Of a stretch of 64,000 nucleotides of DNA, positions 1 through 9,594 are shown piece after piece. Every line of letters starts with the position of its first letter. Positions within the stretch are counted from its first letter, which is position 1. Both the position numbers and the translations under genes were made by a program. The notes under the pieces are model-generated. The model ran no database searches, had not been told where the DNA came from, and saw nothing but the letters and a program-made list of their open reading frames with translations. Source of the stretch: Branchipolynoe longqiensis (Eukaryota; Annelida; Polychaeta; Phyllodocida; Polynoidae); assembly GCA_030323885.1 (NCBI GenBank), contig CM059190.1, positions 80,592,709 to 80,656,708 of the forward strand, in the 5' to 3' direction.

Positions 1-270
1 TTTTTTGGGTAAAGTATTTATTCATCTGAACATGACATTTGTCAGCGCCGGGGCACTGGTCTTCCGGCCATCTTACTATTAGAATAAGTTTGATCAGTGC
101 TGTAATAGTTACAGCACCGATCCTGTAGAATTAAGGGAGTGGCTCCTGCTGTATAATGTACAGCAACAGTCACTGTAGTTCATGCAAAAATGGGGAGCAG
201 CACCGAGTAGAAGGTGTATACTCGGGGCAACTCAAATAATCGTTGTGGGTTACATTTTTTCTCTATAAAA
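1..270 (-). repeat. family P retroposon-like fragment, antisense
   Basis: The window opens with a T6 run followed by TATTTATTC, then TTTGTCAGCGCCGGGGCACTGGTCTTCCGG. The same block follows T-runs near 43410 and, more diverged, near 54046 and 36860. On the minus strand this reads as a body ending in AATAAATA plus an A-tail, as in a polyadenylated retroposon. The far boundary is not visible and there is no coding capacity. Confidence 0.45.
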
Positions 271-454
271 CAAGTTAAGTTATATAATGTTCAATGTGTT
301 TAAACAGATTGATAGTTGTGTAGGATGTTCGTGTGTTGATGGTTTGTTCATGATGGTTAAGGGTGGTGGCAGGGGAGGGGGGCCCTTTGGGGTGGGTGGT
401 ACGGGGGAAAAACCCACCAGAGAGCAAGCGAGGATCCATTTAAATATGATTTTG

Positions 455-779
455 TTTTGTTTCTTTGTTGTTTTACGTCCTAGCAACATCTAAGGTCATA
501 TCAGGATGGGTACCGACTTGTGACAGTGCACACTCATGGCGACTTTATAGTGTTATCCCACTGGGAATCCAGGCTGCTGGCACCATGAGCCAATATCCCA
601 CTCAGGCACATTATCCTGACACTGAGCCAACCAGTCCTTGCCCCATCCTAATAATGCTGAGTGCCAGGCTATGAAGCAACAAGTATCACTTTTTAAGTCA
701 TTGGTTTAACTTGACCAGGGTTTGAACACACAACCCCACAGCAGAGGGACGCTCTAACTCATTCGGCCATCCCGTCGGG
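455..779 (-). mobile_element. SINE-A copy, antisense, near full length
   Basis: The plus strand shows the SINE-A tail complement (TTTTACGTCCTAGCAACATC) first and ends in the tRNA-like head complement (ACTCATTCGGCCATCCCGTC). Head and tail are both recognisable against the reference copy at 37381-37727. There is a small change in the B box (GGGTTTGAACACAC). The preceding stretch, 270-454, holds only a short G-rich run. Confidence 0.85.
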
Positions 780-924
780 TGTAACATATGAGGATTGACT
801 GTATAATGTGGCTGGGGGGGGGGCAGTATTAATAAACAAATATGTTGAAATAACCACCTCTGATTACGACCCCAAAGCCCGGCCAAGTCCCTAGCCCCCC
901 CGCTCGTCCGACCCCCCAATATAT

Positions 925-995
925 ATTTTACCTCGGTAAACAGCCTCAGGCTAGCCTCAGGCTAGGGAGAGGTAAGCACGTCCGGTACCAGCAAT
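925..995 (+). repeat. DIRS left inverted terminal repeat
   Basis: It contains a tandem CCTCAGGCTAG pair and ends in GGTAAGCACGTCCGGTACCA. Positions 925-970 are complementary to 5998-6043 in the ICR, and 962-995 are complementary to 6239-6272 in the right ITR. The exact outer base is ambiguous because both flanks are ATAT. Confidence 0.9.
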
Positions 996-1680
996 TAGCA
1001 TATACAACTCACGACTGGATAACGTGTCGTTGGGTTGCTCCGGCAAAATTAGTCTACATACAAGCAAATACGCAGTAAGTATAATAAAAACTGTGGTTAG
1101 CTTAATTATGATGCATTAGAGCATCAATATGGAAAGTTTAGACTTTCGTTGGTCCAATTTGGACGAGTTATTTGGTTATAAACAACCAAGGATAGAACAC
1201 TCGAGTGGGTTTCTCGAAGGAACCAAACCGGTCATTAGCGGTTATGTCAACACCCGGGTCACCGTGTGACTATGGGTAGAGATGTGGGTTTCGCCCTATC
1301 TCATGTGGAAATTCTCTCGTACTCTAATAGAGAGTAATGTTGGAGATGCTCCTGGGTTTCTTTTATAGACTCCCCTAGACAAAACTTTTTCAGGCGTTTC
1401 TCCGAGTTTCGTAGCATTTTCTCCAACTTGTTGACGTAGTAGTCACAGGTGGGAGAAGTGTGCGGAACAGAGGGATGGGCGGGCCGATACACTGGTCCCG
1501 ACCCCGCGTAAGGTTTGGGCTTGACCCACAACCCACGCACAAATTTAGCTTATTACGCCTGTGTTATAACGGTATAAACACGTTCTCTAACACCAATAGA
1601 TGTCCAAATGAGTTTGAAACAACCATATTGTGACATATATATATACCGGGACTGACCAAAAATCTTTGTTTCAGCTCCCG

Positions 1681-3039
1681 ATGGCCACGAAGCGGAGTAA
1701 GCGCGGTGCAGCAGCAGCCGAGGGGCGTGTTCCGAGTGGAGTGGACGAGGAGTACGACTCCTCACCTGTGTTGTCGGCAGGGCCGTCGACACAGCCCCGG
1801 GCGCATATCCTCTCCGACCCGGACGAGGACGCAGTGCCTGATGTGCCTGCGCCTCCAGATTGGGAGGCTCGCTTTGCACGGTTGGAAAGCCACATCTTGA
1901 CTTCCAAATCGCCCGTGTCTCGGAAGCGGCGTAGGCCGAGTGTCCAAGAGGATTCGTATGAGGATTTCTTGGACACAGACTCAGCGGTGGAGCTTAAGGC
2001 TCCTCCTCCTCCTTCTCCTAAACGGAGGAAGAAGAAGAAACAGGTGATTTCTTCGGGTGATGAATTCACCAAGGAGCGGGCAGAGACTGGTTTTCGCAAA
2101 AAGCGGAAGACTAAGTCCAAAAAGAAGAAGAGGAAGAGGAAATATTCTTCTTCTGATTCGTCCACTGAGTCTACTTCTACGGAATCAGACTCAGACACCA
2201 TATATGAAGGTGTCTATGCGGACATTGGCACTAAAGTGGCTAAGAAGGTGGAGAAGCCAAAGGCTAAGCGGGTTAAAACCACTACGCTTATGCGCGAGAC
2301 CGTGAATGGTCATTTCCGCACGTTCAAACCGGCGGAGGTTATCTCCAAGTTAGGAGATGAGTTAACAGGCATAAAGGGTGTTCCCAACTCCATCATTAAA
2401 GAAATGGATCGGGATGTCAATATGACGGATGACCGTAAGAAGTTTGAGGATGTGTTGCACACAGTGCATAAGGCAGTGTTGGCTACCCTAACAGCTATTG
2501 TTCCTGTGGCTAATAGGATGCAGAGTGAAAATAAGTTCTCGTCTTTGGCTAAGACAATGGACAAAGGCATTGCAGTGTTAGCGGCGGCAGGTAATTACCT
2601 GTCGTTTCGAAGATATGAAAATGTCTTCAAGTCAGTTTGCACAGATGCTGGCAAGGAAGTGGCTCGCTCTAAGAAGGTTACCGATAATGAGGGGAAGGAG
2701 TTTACGCTTTATCTTGCTCCAGAGCCGATTAAAGGGAAACCTTTAGATAACACCAAGATGTTTGGCGGTCAACTACAATACCTCTATAAAGAGGTAGAGA
2801 CTGCAGCCAAGAGTGGCAAAAACATGGATGGCAAGAAGAAACAGGAAGCTCCTCGTTTCAAAAAGTCACGAGGGGATTTTCGTCCACGACGGTTCACCAG
2901 AGGAACCAGACCGAGTTCAAGCTTCGGTCAAGGGTTTCGGGGCCGGGGCGCTCGCCCAGGCTGGACCGACAACACCGCACGGCCAATAGGCCGAGGGTTC
3001 AACTCGTCGAGACCTTTCCCCAGGGGCGGGTCCAAGTAG
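1681..3039 (+). CDS. DIRS ORF1, gag-like basic protein
   Basis: The protein has about 452 codons from the ATG at 1681. The frame stays open to an upstream ATG at 1630, which would give 469 codons. I prefer 1681 because it sits in a good Kozak-like context (CCCGATGG). No enzyme motif is visible. The N-terminal third is acidic and serine-rich with Lys/Arg blocks (KRRKKKK, KSKKKKRKRK) that look like nuclear localisation signals. A central alpha-helical stretch (roughly residues 200-370) resembles a structural domain. The C-terminus is Arg/Gly-rich (RGDFRPRR, RGRGARPGW) and likely binds nucleic acid. There is no CCHC knuckle, as is common in DIRS ORF1 proteins. The role as a gag-like nucleoprotein is inferred from position and composition. 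The frame overlaps the open frame of ORF2 at its 3' end. Confidence 0.8.
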   Translation: MATKRSKRGAAAAEGRVPSGVDEEYDSSPVLSAGPSTQPRAHILSDPDEDAVPDVPAPPDWEARFARLESHILTSKSPVSRKRRRPSVQEDSYEDFLDTDSAVELKAPPPPSPKRRKKKKQVISSGDEFTKERAETGFRKKRKTKSKKKKRKRKYSSSDSSTESTSTESDSDTIYEGVYADIGTKVAKKVEKPKAKRVKTTTLMRETVNGHFRTFKPAEVISKLGDELTGIKGVPNSIIKEMDRDVNMTDDRKKFEDVLHTVHKAVLATLTAIVPVANRMQSENKFSSLAKTMDKGIAVLAAAGNYLSFRRYENVFKSVCTDAGKEVARSKKVTDNEGKEFTLYLAPEPIKGKPLDNTKMFGGQLQYLYKEVETAAKSGKNMDGKKKQEAPRFKKSRGDFRPRRFTRGTRPSSSFGQGFRGRGARPGWTDNTARPIGRGFNSSRPFPRGGSK

Positions 3040-3104
3040 AGGTCCAAACACAAACTTTACAAGTCCCTGCAGCCTCTAAAAACACACAAACTGTAAGCAA
3101 CTTT

Positions 3105-4955
3105 GTGGCTGGTAATATTAGTAATCATATTTCTGAGTGGCACAAAATTACTAGTGACCAAGAAATTATAGAAATAGTTAGGGGTGTTCAAATTCCCTTT
3201 ACACAAATTCCTGTACAAAGTATAATACCTTTTCCATATAACATTCAACCAGTTGAACGAGACGCACTAACTAAACAGGTACATAAATTCTTTGAGAAAG
3301 GAATTATACAAAAAGTGACACACTGTTCAGGACAGTTTATTTCAAACATTTTCTCGAGACCGAAGCCTAATGGTGATGTTCGAATGATCCTGGATTTAAC
3401 AATCCTTAATAAAAGGGTGGAATATCGACATTTTAAAATGTTCTCTCTAGATACGGCACGAGATCTGATTACACCAGATGCGTGGATGGCTAGTGTTGAT
3501 TTACAGGATGCATATTATACGCTTCCCATAATGGAACAATACCGAAAATTTCTTCGATTTATTTGGGATAACCAACTCTATGAGTTTACTTGCATGCCGA
3601 ATGGCTTAGCTTGTGCGCCTCGTTTATTTACTAAATTGCTTAAACCTGTTTTCTCGGTAATGGCGAGGAAGGGTCACATAATGTTTCCATACATAGATGA
3701 TTCTTTTATTATAGCATCAACACAAATTGGTTGTGTGAATGCAGTTTTGGATTTATGTGCATTACTCACTAAATTGGGGTTTTATGTACATCAACAAAAG
3801 TCAGTGTTTAAACCAACAAAACAACTCAAATGTTTAGGGTTTATTCTGGATACACAGTCCCTTACAGTGTCGATAACAGAACAAAAACTAATTAAGTTTA
3901 TGACTACAGCGACTCAGCTTATTAAGTTATCAAAGCCAAAAATTAGACAGGTTGCTGTTCTTATTGGCATAATGACCTCATATGCACCTGCTGTGTTATA
4001 TGGGAAGGCCCATATTAAGTCGCTAGAAATAGATAAAAATTTAGCGTTAACACGAACTAAAGGCAATTTTGAGCGAAAGATGTTTATTTCGCAAGAAGGG
4101 TTACAGGATATTGGATGGTGGATGCAACATATAGCAAGTTCACCAAATCCAATCCGCATGGCGGAACCTAATACAGTAATTACTACTGATGCTTCGTTAG
4201 AAGGTTGGGGAGCTCATCGAGATGGGGTCACAACAGGAGGTAGATGGCTTGATGATGAAAAATCAGACTATATTAATGCACTAGAATTGCGTGCTATTTA
4301 TCTGGGCTTACGTAGTTTAGTAAAGATAAATAAATCACAGGTTAGAATACTAACTGATAATACTACTGCCATGGCATATATTCGTAACATGGGTGGAACC
4401 AAATCAAAGTCTTGCAATCAGTTATCTAAACTGATTTGGAACTGGGCACAGGCTCAACAAGTCTGGCTGACTGTAGCGCATATTCCAGGGTCACAAAATA
4501 CACTTGCAGATTATAAAAGTAGAAATTTCCATGACCATTTAGAGTGGTCTCTCTCTACACCTTTGTTTAACTTCGTTTGTGAAAAATGGGGTACACCTGA
4601 AGTTGACTTATTTGCATCACGAAATAATAACAAGTTACCCTGTTATGTTTCTTGGCATCCTGAACCGGATGCTTGGAAAGTAGATGCGTTTGCTATTACC
4701 TGGGAAAATAATTATTTTTATATTTTCCCACCATTTAGCATTATCAGCCGAGTAGTGAGAAAAATCGGCTTGGAAGGGACACATGCGATACTGGTGGTGC
4801 CCGATTGGGACACGCAACCTTGGCTGCCAGCAGTTTCACAACTGGCAAAAGATCGTATACGATTCCCAAGAAAACTCGGGAATCTGACGCACCACGGACC
4901 GCTAGTGGTTCACGGCGACGTGTCAACGACGCCCCTATTGGCATTCCTTTTCTAA
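3105..4955 (+). CDS. DIRS ORF2: reverse transcriptase, RNase H and methylase-like C-terminus
   Basis: The 616-codon reading (codon 3105 is GTG) copies element RNA into DNA. RT motifs are VDLQDAYY (131-138), MPNGLACAP (164-172) and the catalytic YIDD (196-199). RNase H acidic residues follow: D362 (TTDAS), E394 (ALELRA), D418 (LTDNT) and D469 (LADYKS). A C-terminal module (about 495-575) has VDLFASR, SWHPEPDAW and FPPF. It matches the region downstream of RNase H in DIRS elements that has been related to Dam-type adenine methylases; the methylase role is not certain here. The frame is open well upstream of 3105 into ORF1 (-1 relative to it), and the first ATG is only near codon 94, inside the RT. 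Translation by frameshifting or a non-AUG start is therefore likely. It overlaps ORF3 by about 150 nt. Confidence 0.93.
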   Translation: MAGNISNHISEWHKITSDQEIIEIVRGVQIPFTQIPVQSIIPFPYNIQPVERDALTKQVHKFFEKGIIQKVTHCSGQFISNIFSRPKPNGDVRMILDLTILNKRVEYRHFKMFSLDTARDLITPDAWMASVDLQDAYYTLPIMEQYRKFLRFIWDNQLYEFTCMPNGLACAPRLFTKLLKPVFSVMARKGHIMFPYIDDSFIIASTQIGCVNAVLDLCALLTKLGFYVHQQKSVFKPTKQLKCLGFILDTQSLTVSITEQKLIKFMTTATQLIKLSKPKIRQVAVLIGIMTSYAPAVLYGKAHIKSLEIDKNLALTRTKGNFERKMFISQEGLQDIGWWMQHIASSPNPIRMAEPNTVITTDASLEGWGAHRDGVTTGGRWLDDEKSDYINALELRAIYLGLRSLVKINKSQVRILTDNTTAMAYIRNMGGTKSKSCNQLSKLIWNWAQAQQVWLTVAHIPGSQNTLADYKSRNFHDHLEWSLSTPLFNFVCEKWGTPEVDLFASRNNNKLPCYVSWHPEPDAWKVDAFAITWENNYFYIFPPFSIISRVVRKIGLEGTHAILVVPDWDTQPWLPAVSQLAKDRIRFPRKLGNLTHHGPLVVHGDVSTTPLLAFLF

Positions 4956-5914
4956 GGAAGCAGCTACAGCAATTTGGATTGGACAGAATTACTGAGGATA
5001 GGATAGTATCGGATGCCTGGAGGCCAGGAACTGTCAAAATGTATACAACCTATTTAAAGAAATGGGGTGTACATTGTTTGTTAATGAAAGTTAAGCCAAC
5101 AAATCCAAAGATTTCACAAGTAGCTCGGTTTCTTCGTTCTCTAGAGGATGAAGGACTTTCCTTTGGATCGATTAATGCGGCGAGGTGTGCGTTATCAATT
5201 ATATTACCTAGAATTGATGGCGAAACAGTTGGAAAACATCATGTTATTTGTTATTTACTTCGTTCAATTTATCAAAGGAATCCTCCAAAACCAAAGTATA
5301 GTCGGTTTTGGGATGTTTCTATAGTATTTAAGTTGTTTCAGGCTTGGCCTCACAACTCGTGGTTAGATATAAAACAGTTAGGTTTTAAGGTCGCGGTCCT
5401 GTTATTGTTAGTAACCGGACACAGAGGACAGACGATTGTTGCTTTATCCTTAACTGGATTAGAAATAGACAAGCAACAAGCTACGTTTGATTTAGAAAAA
5501 TTGCTTAAATCGAACACGTTAGGTGACCCTTTATCAACGGTTCACTTAGACTGTTTTCCGAATGATCGGAAATTATGTGTTGTGTCGGCCATACGGGCTT
5601 ATATATACAAGACAAAGGATTTACGTGCATCACAACAACTATTAGTGAGCTTTATAAAGCCACATAAGGCGATTTCACGAGACACACTTGCCAGATGGAC
5701 AATTACGGTGTTGAAATTGGCTGGAGTGGATACGAGTAAATACTCTTCCCACTCAACTAGAGGAGCCATGGTCTCCAAGGCACGGGTGCTTGGTATTTCT
5801 GTGAAAAGAATACTAGCGCATGCAGGCTGGAAGACGGCTAAGTCGTTTGCAAAACATTATAATAAACGACTAGAAAAGCCTACCGGCGTTGCAAAGCGTC
5901 TTCTCGCCAACTAA
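4805..5914 (+). CDS. DIRS ORF3: tyrosine recombinase
   Basis: This 369-codon reading encodes the integrating enzyme that replaces a DDE integrase in DIRS elements. All catalytic residues of the tyrosine recombinase fold are visible: R207 (TGHRGQT), H316 and R319 (HSTRG), H339/W342 (HAGW), and the nucleophile Y352 (HYNK). An N-terminal SAM-like DNA-binding region covers about 50-150. The first codon of the open stretch at 4805 is TTG. There is no ATG before about codon 79, so the protein probably depends on frameshifting from, or reinitiation after, ORF2, which it overlaps. The length fits DIRS recombinases and the frame is unbroken. Confidence 0.93.
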   Translation: MGHATLAASSFTTGKRSYTIPKKTRESDAPRTASGSRRRVNDAPIGIPFLRKQLQQFGLDRITEDRIVSDAWRPGTVKMYTTYLKKWGVHCLLMKVKPTNPKISQVARFLRSLEDEGLSFGSINAARCALSIILPRIDGETVGKHHVICYLLRSIYQRNPPKPKYSRFWDVSIVFKLFQAWPHNSWLDIKQLGFKVAVLLLLVTGHRGQTIVALSLTGLEIDKQQATFDLEKLLKSNTLGDPLSTVHLDCFPNDRKLCVVSAIRAYIYKTKDLRASQQLLVSFIKPHKAISRDTLARWTITVLKLAGVDTSKYSSHSTRGAMVSKARVLGISVKRILAHAGWKTAKSFAKHYNKRLEKPTGVAKRLLAN

Positions 5915-5997
5915 CAAGAATAGGTGAGAACAAAAATTTAGAATGTTATAATAATAAGAAAGAATGATATTAAGGATAAAAATGAATTATGTAAAGG

Positions 5998-6132
5998 TCT
6001 CCCTAGCCTGAGGCTAGCCTGAGGCTGTTTACCGAGGTAAAATAGTATAGTTATACGAGTCTTACCTTGGTACAGATGATGGATAACTGTTGTTTTACCG
6101 AGGTATAAGCCTCGGATAGATGTGGGCTAGGG
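5998..6132. repeat. DIRS internal complementary region (ICR)
   Basis: The segment is the complement of the left terminus (5998-6043 to 925-970, 46 bp) fused directly to the complement of the right terminus (6042-6132 to 6267-6357, 91 bp). I saw no mismatch in either arm. It follows the recombinase stop by about 80 bp and forms a long hairpin with the right end. Confidence 0.93.
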
Positions 6133-6238
6133 CCCTCCCGCCACACCCTGCCACATCTATTCCGTTGGTGTACCTTTTCGGTAAAGTAATAGTATCCATT
6201 GTTTGAAAGTCATTTTTATCCTCAATAAGTAGGTTAAG

Positions 6239-6357
6239 ATTGCTGGTACCGGACGTGCTTACCTCTCCCTAGCCCACATCTATCCGAGGCTTATACCTCG
6301 GTAAAACAACAGTTATCCATCATCTGTACCAAGGTAAGACTCGTATAACTATACTAT
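6239..6357 (-). repeat. DIRS right inverted terminal repeat
   Basis: Positions 6239-6272 mirror the left ITR and 6267-6357 pair with the ICR. The two segments overlap at CCCTAG. The element ends at ACTATACTAT, followed by ATATGC. Confidence 0.9.
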
Positions 6358-6830
6358 ATATGCTGTATAATATTTACACGGGTATAATAACCGGAATTCT
6401 ATACTATCCTAACACCCACCCACCAGTAATCGGGTGGTTGAGCCTCGGATACTCATCTACTGCTCAGGCTTCAACTCCGATGGCGGCGCCACCGCTCGGA
6501 TGCTCACTACCCTACTCACCTAACGCCGAGAAATGTTTTGTATATATTACATACATATATACATACAGTAAAACCTTTGTAACCGACCACCTCTACACAT
6601 CGACCGTTCCCCTATAGTAATCGTTTCTTTGGGTCCCAAACGATCACACATACAGTAGCATTCTCATCATCATCATGCTGTCGGTCGCAATGCGACAAAT
6701 ACTGCCTTCATTACTTGACTGTGGCTCTCCACTTAGCTCTCAGCTGTAAGAGTGATGTCCATTCTAATGATAACAAAAACCCTCCCTAATCCGAGCATCT
6801 CGCTGAATGGACCATTTACAGCTGTCCCAT
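6358..6830. repeat. flank with mariner-like end and element X remnant
   Basis: Positions 6571-6660 begin ACAGTAAAACCTTTGTAACC, which looks like a Tc1/mariner-pogo type terminus, but no partner end is clear. Positions 6667-6765 match the (GAT)n-tail end of element X in antisense, including TGCTGTCGGTCGCAATGCGA. The copy is truncated. The remaining sequence is unrecognised. Confidence 0.5.
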
Positions 6831-6839
6831 GGTCGGTGA

Positions 6840-7030
6840 ATTTAGAGAGGTTTTACTGAGAGGGGAGGCGGGTGGGGGTGGGGGTGGGGGCAGGCGGGAG
6901 GGGGGAGATGGGTGGGAGGGGGAAGAGGGGAGGGGGTGGAAGAGCAATCGAAGAGAAGAATAGGAAGGGCTAGTGCAGAGGAATGGGAGGGAAGGGGAGG
7001 GGGGAGGGGGGGGGGCAAAGCGAAGGGAAT
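6840..7030. repeat. purine-rich low-complexity tract
   Basis: G/A-only runs such as GGTGGGGGTGGGGG and GGAGGGGAGG. The same composition returns at 7826-9290, and both tracts share GAAGAGCAATCGAAGAGAAG. 7030-7270 is unrecognised. Confidence 0.85.
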
Positions 7031-7270
7031 CCAACAACCACCTAGCAGTCCTTCCCTATTTCGGATCGACCTTGGATAGCCATACTAAATAATCACCATG
7101 TACCTGCTACTGTGTGAAAACCAAAAATATCTTATCACCTCCTACTGTGTGATAAGATTAAACCACTACTACAACTGGGCAGCATTGAAGACAAGCCCGA
7201 GCACTCGAGCTTACATGGTATGGACAGTATAAACACAGTAAGAGAGAGAACAAAGAAAGAGAACAAAAAG

Positions 7271-7557
7271 ATATATATGAGTCAGGATCACAAAAATCGG
7301 TCAATTGGGGAAAGTTGTCGGTGTCGAGCATTGGATGTCGGCGTCGAACAGTATAATTATAGTTTAGCATTGACAGAGATATTGCAAAGTCCTTACATTT
7401 AACCTGAATGTAAAGGTAGAGAAAATACAACAACCTTATTTGTTTCTAGGATAATATAATATAGAACAAATAAATGCACTACACTTTAAGCATTGCGACG
7501 CTGACATCATAAATAAACCACCAATTGGCCCATTTTCGTGAGGCTGACTCATATATA
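7271..7557. mobile_element. MITE-like element G, copy 1
   Basis: The element starts ATATATGAGTCAGGATCAC and ends GTGAGGCTGACTCATATAT, an imperfect terminal inverted repeat. The interior (TATAATTATAGTTTAGCATT, TTGTTTCTAGGATAAT) is shared with 26871-27318. The flanks are AT-repeats, so a TA or AT target is plausible. No ORF. 7558-7825 is unrecognised. Confidence 0.7.
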
Positions 7558-7825
7558 ATAAAGTATATACTGCAAGTGCAATATATCGGCCACATTAAAG
7601 CAGGGCCATGTGTCATGTGATTACACAACGCGACTCTCGGGAACCCCGCTGTGTCTATGCCCGACATAGCGCCGTCAATGACCGGGCAATATGTCCGGCA
7701 CCACGGCGGTGTGAGATAGTTGGCGCTGGGTGACTGAGAGAGACACCCCAGCCCTGACAGCCCGACACCCGAAATCATGATCGAGGATCGGTGACATGCA
7801 CACCTCGCACCGAGCAGATGTGCGG

Positions 7826-9290
7826 TAGGTGTGAGGTGGGAGGTGGAATGTGGGAGGTGGGAGGTGGGAGGTGGGAGTAGGTAGGAGGGAGGGTGGGTGA
7901 GAGGAGGCAGGAGGGGTGATGGGGGAGGTGAGAGGGGTGAGGTGAGGGGGGAGGGAGGGGGAGGAGGGGAGGGGGAGGAGGGAGGCGGGAGGGGGCGGGT
8001 GGCGGGAGGCGAGAGGCGGGAGGCGGGAGGGGGGGGTGGGTGGGGATAGGAGGGGAGGGGGGTGAGGAGAGGAGGTGAGGGCAGGCGGGAGAGGGGAGGG
8101 GGAGAGGGTCGAAGAGCAATCGAAGAGAAGAATAGGATGGGCTAGTGCAGAGGAGAGGGTGCGAATGTGAGGGGGAGGGAATGGGAGGGGAGTGAAGAGG
8201 AGGGGGAAAGGAAGCGAGGGGGAAGCAAACCATAGGGGGGGGTGATGCCGAGGGAGAGCGAAACAGAGATGGAGCAAATCAGAGAGGGAGCGAAGGGGGC
8301 AGCTGTGAAATGGAGGGGAGTGAAGGGGTGGGGAAAGTGATGTGAAGGGTAAGCGACGCAGAGGGAGAGCGAAGCGGTTGGGGAGTGAAGCGGTTGGGGA
8401 GTGAAGCGGTTGGGGAGCAAAGCGGTTGGGGAGCAAAGCGGTGGGCGAGCAAAGCGGTGGGCGAGCAAAGCGGTGGGCGAGCAAAGCGGTGGGCGAGCAA
8501 AGCGGTTGGGGAGCAAAGTGGTGGGGGAGCAAAGCGGTGGGGGAGCAAAGCGGAGAGGGACCAAAGGGGGGGGGGGGCTGCTGAAATGGGACAGGAATTA
8601 AGGGGAGGGGGGAGCGATGCGAAGGGGAAGCGAATTATAGGGAGAGGAGAGCAAAGCGGTGTGGGGAGTGAAGTGACAGGGAGGGGGGAATGAAGTTGAG
8701 GGGGAGGGAAGCAGAGTGGAAGCGAAGCCTAGGGGGAGCGAAACGGAAGAGCAGTGAAGCGAAGGGGGAGAGAAATGAAGTAAAGGAGAGGGGAACGAAG
8801 GGGGGGGGAGTGAAGGAGAGGGGGGGACCGAAGGGGAGGGGAAGCGAAGCGGAGGGAGGGAGCAAAGGTGATGGGGGCGAAGTGGAGGAGAGGGTGCAAA
8901 GAGGATGGAGCAAAGGGAGTGGGATTGAAGCGGAGGAGGAGAGAAGGGGAGGGGGAGGGGAAGGGAGGGGGAGCGAAGGGGAGGGGGGAGTGAAGTGGAC
9001 GGGAAGTGAAAGCGAGGGGAAGTGAAGGGGAGTGGGGACTGAAGGGGAGGGGGACCGAATGGGTGGGGAAGCAAAGGGGAGGAAGGGAGCGAAGGGGATG
9101 GGGGTGAAGCGGAGGAGGGGGGTAAATGGTATGGATCAAAGGGAGTGGGATTGAAAGGGAAGGGGAGCGAAGGGGAAGGGGATTGAACGGGAAGTGTAAT
9201 GAAGGGAGAGGCGTGAATGGTAGGGGGACAAAGGGGAAGAGGAGGTAAGCGGAGGGGGGAGTGCGAGAGGTGCAAGAGGGAAGCGGGAGG
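7826..9290. repeat. 1.5 kb purine-rich satellite-like tract with 16-bp minisatellite
   Basis: The plus strand is nearly all G and A. At 8375-8550 a 16-bp unit (TTGGGGAGCAAAGCGG, with GGTGGGCGAGCAAAGC variants) repeats about 11 times. Downstream are looser GGGAGCGAAG-type repeats. Long minus-strand Pro/Ser/Leu ORFs are an artefact of C/T composition and are not genes. 9290-9594 is unrecognised. Confidence 0.9.
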
Positions 9291-9594
9291 GAAGTATATT
9301 AAGCATTGACATTGTGGCCCTCGCCCAGACCTAAAATAACAAGGAAACATACAGTAGTTGGGTTATGGACAGAAATATGTGTGCATCACTGACTTGCCGA
9401 GAAGTGAAGAGAGAGGGGCAATGGCAGAAAAAGTGAGAAACATTGCTGACCAATCGGGTGGATGGAATATGACCTGCGTCAACCGGAATCATTGAATTGC
9501 CAGAGGAAACATGGATTTCCTGTCAAATCAAGAGCACCGCTCACATTGGGAGTAATGCTCACATTCATCAAATTGTGAGTATCTGTGTTCTAAT

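Larger units (their letters stand above)
925..6357 (+). mobile_element. DIRS1-like tyrosine-recombinase retrotransposon, structurally complete
   Basis: The element spans about 5.4 kb. It has a left inverted terminus at 925-995, three long ORFs, an internal complementary region (ICR) at 5998-6132, and a right terminus at 6239-6357. By eye, 962-995 and 6239-6272 are perfect inverted repeats of 34 bp. The ICR is the perfect complement of the left end (925-970) joined to the perfect complement of the right end (6267-6357). Left ITR, ORFs, ICR, right ITR is the established DIRS1 architecture, in which the ICR is thought to restore the ends of a circular intermediate. No classical target duplication is seen, as expected for recombinase-mediated insertion. 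Intact ORFs and perfect terminal complementarity suggest a young, possibly active copy. Confidence 0.95.

Noticed and set aside
7675..9350. Long minus-strand Pro/Ser/Leu ORFs of up to 285 codons
   Set aside because: They come from the purine-rich tract, which rarely forms stop codons on the C/T strand.
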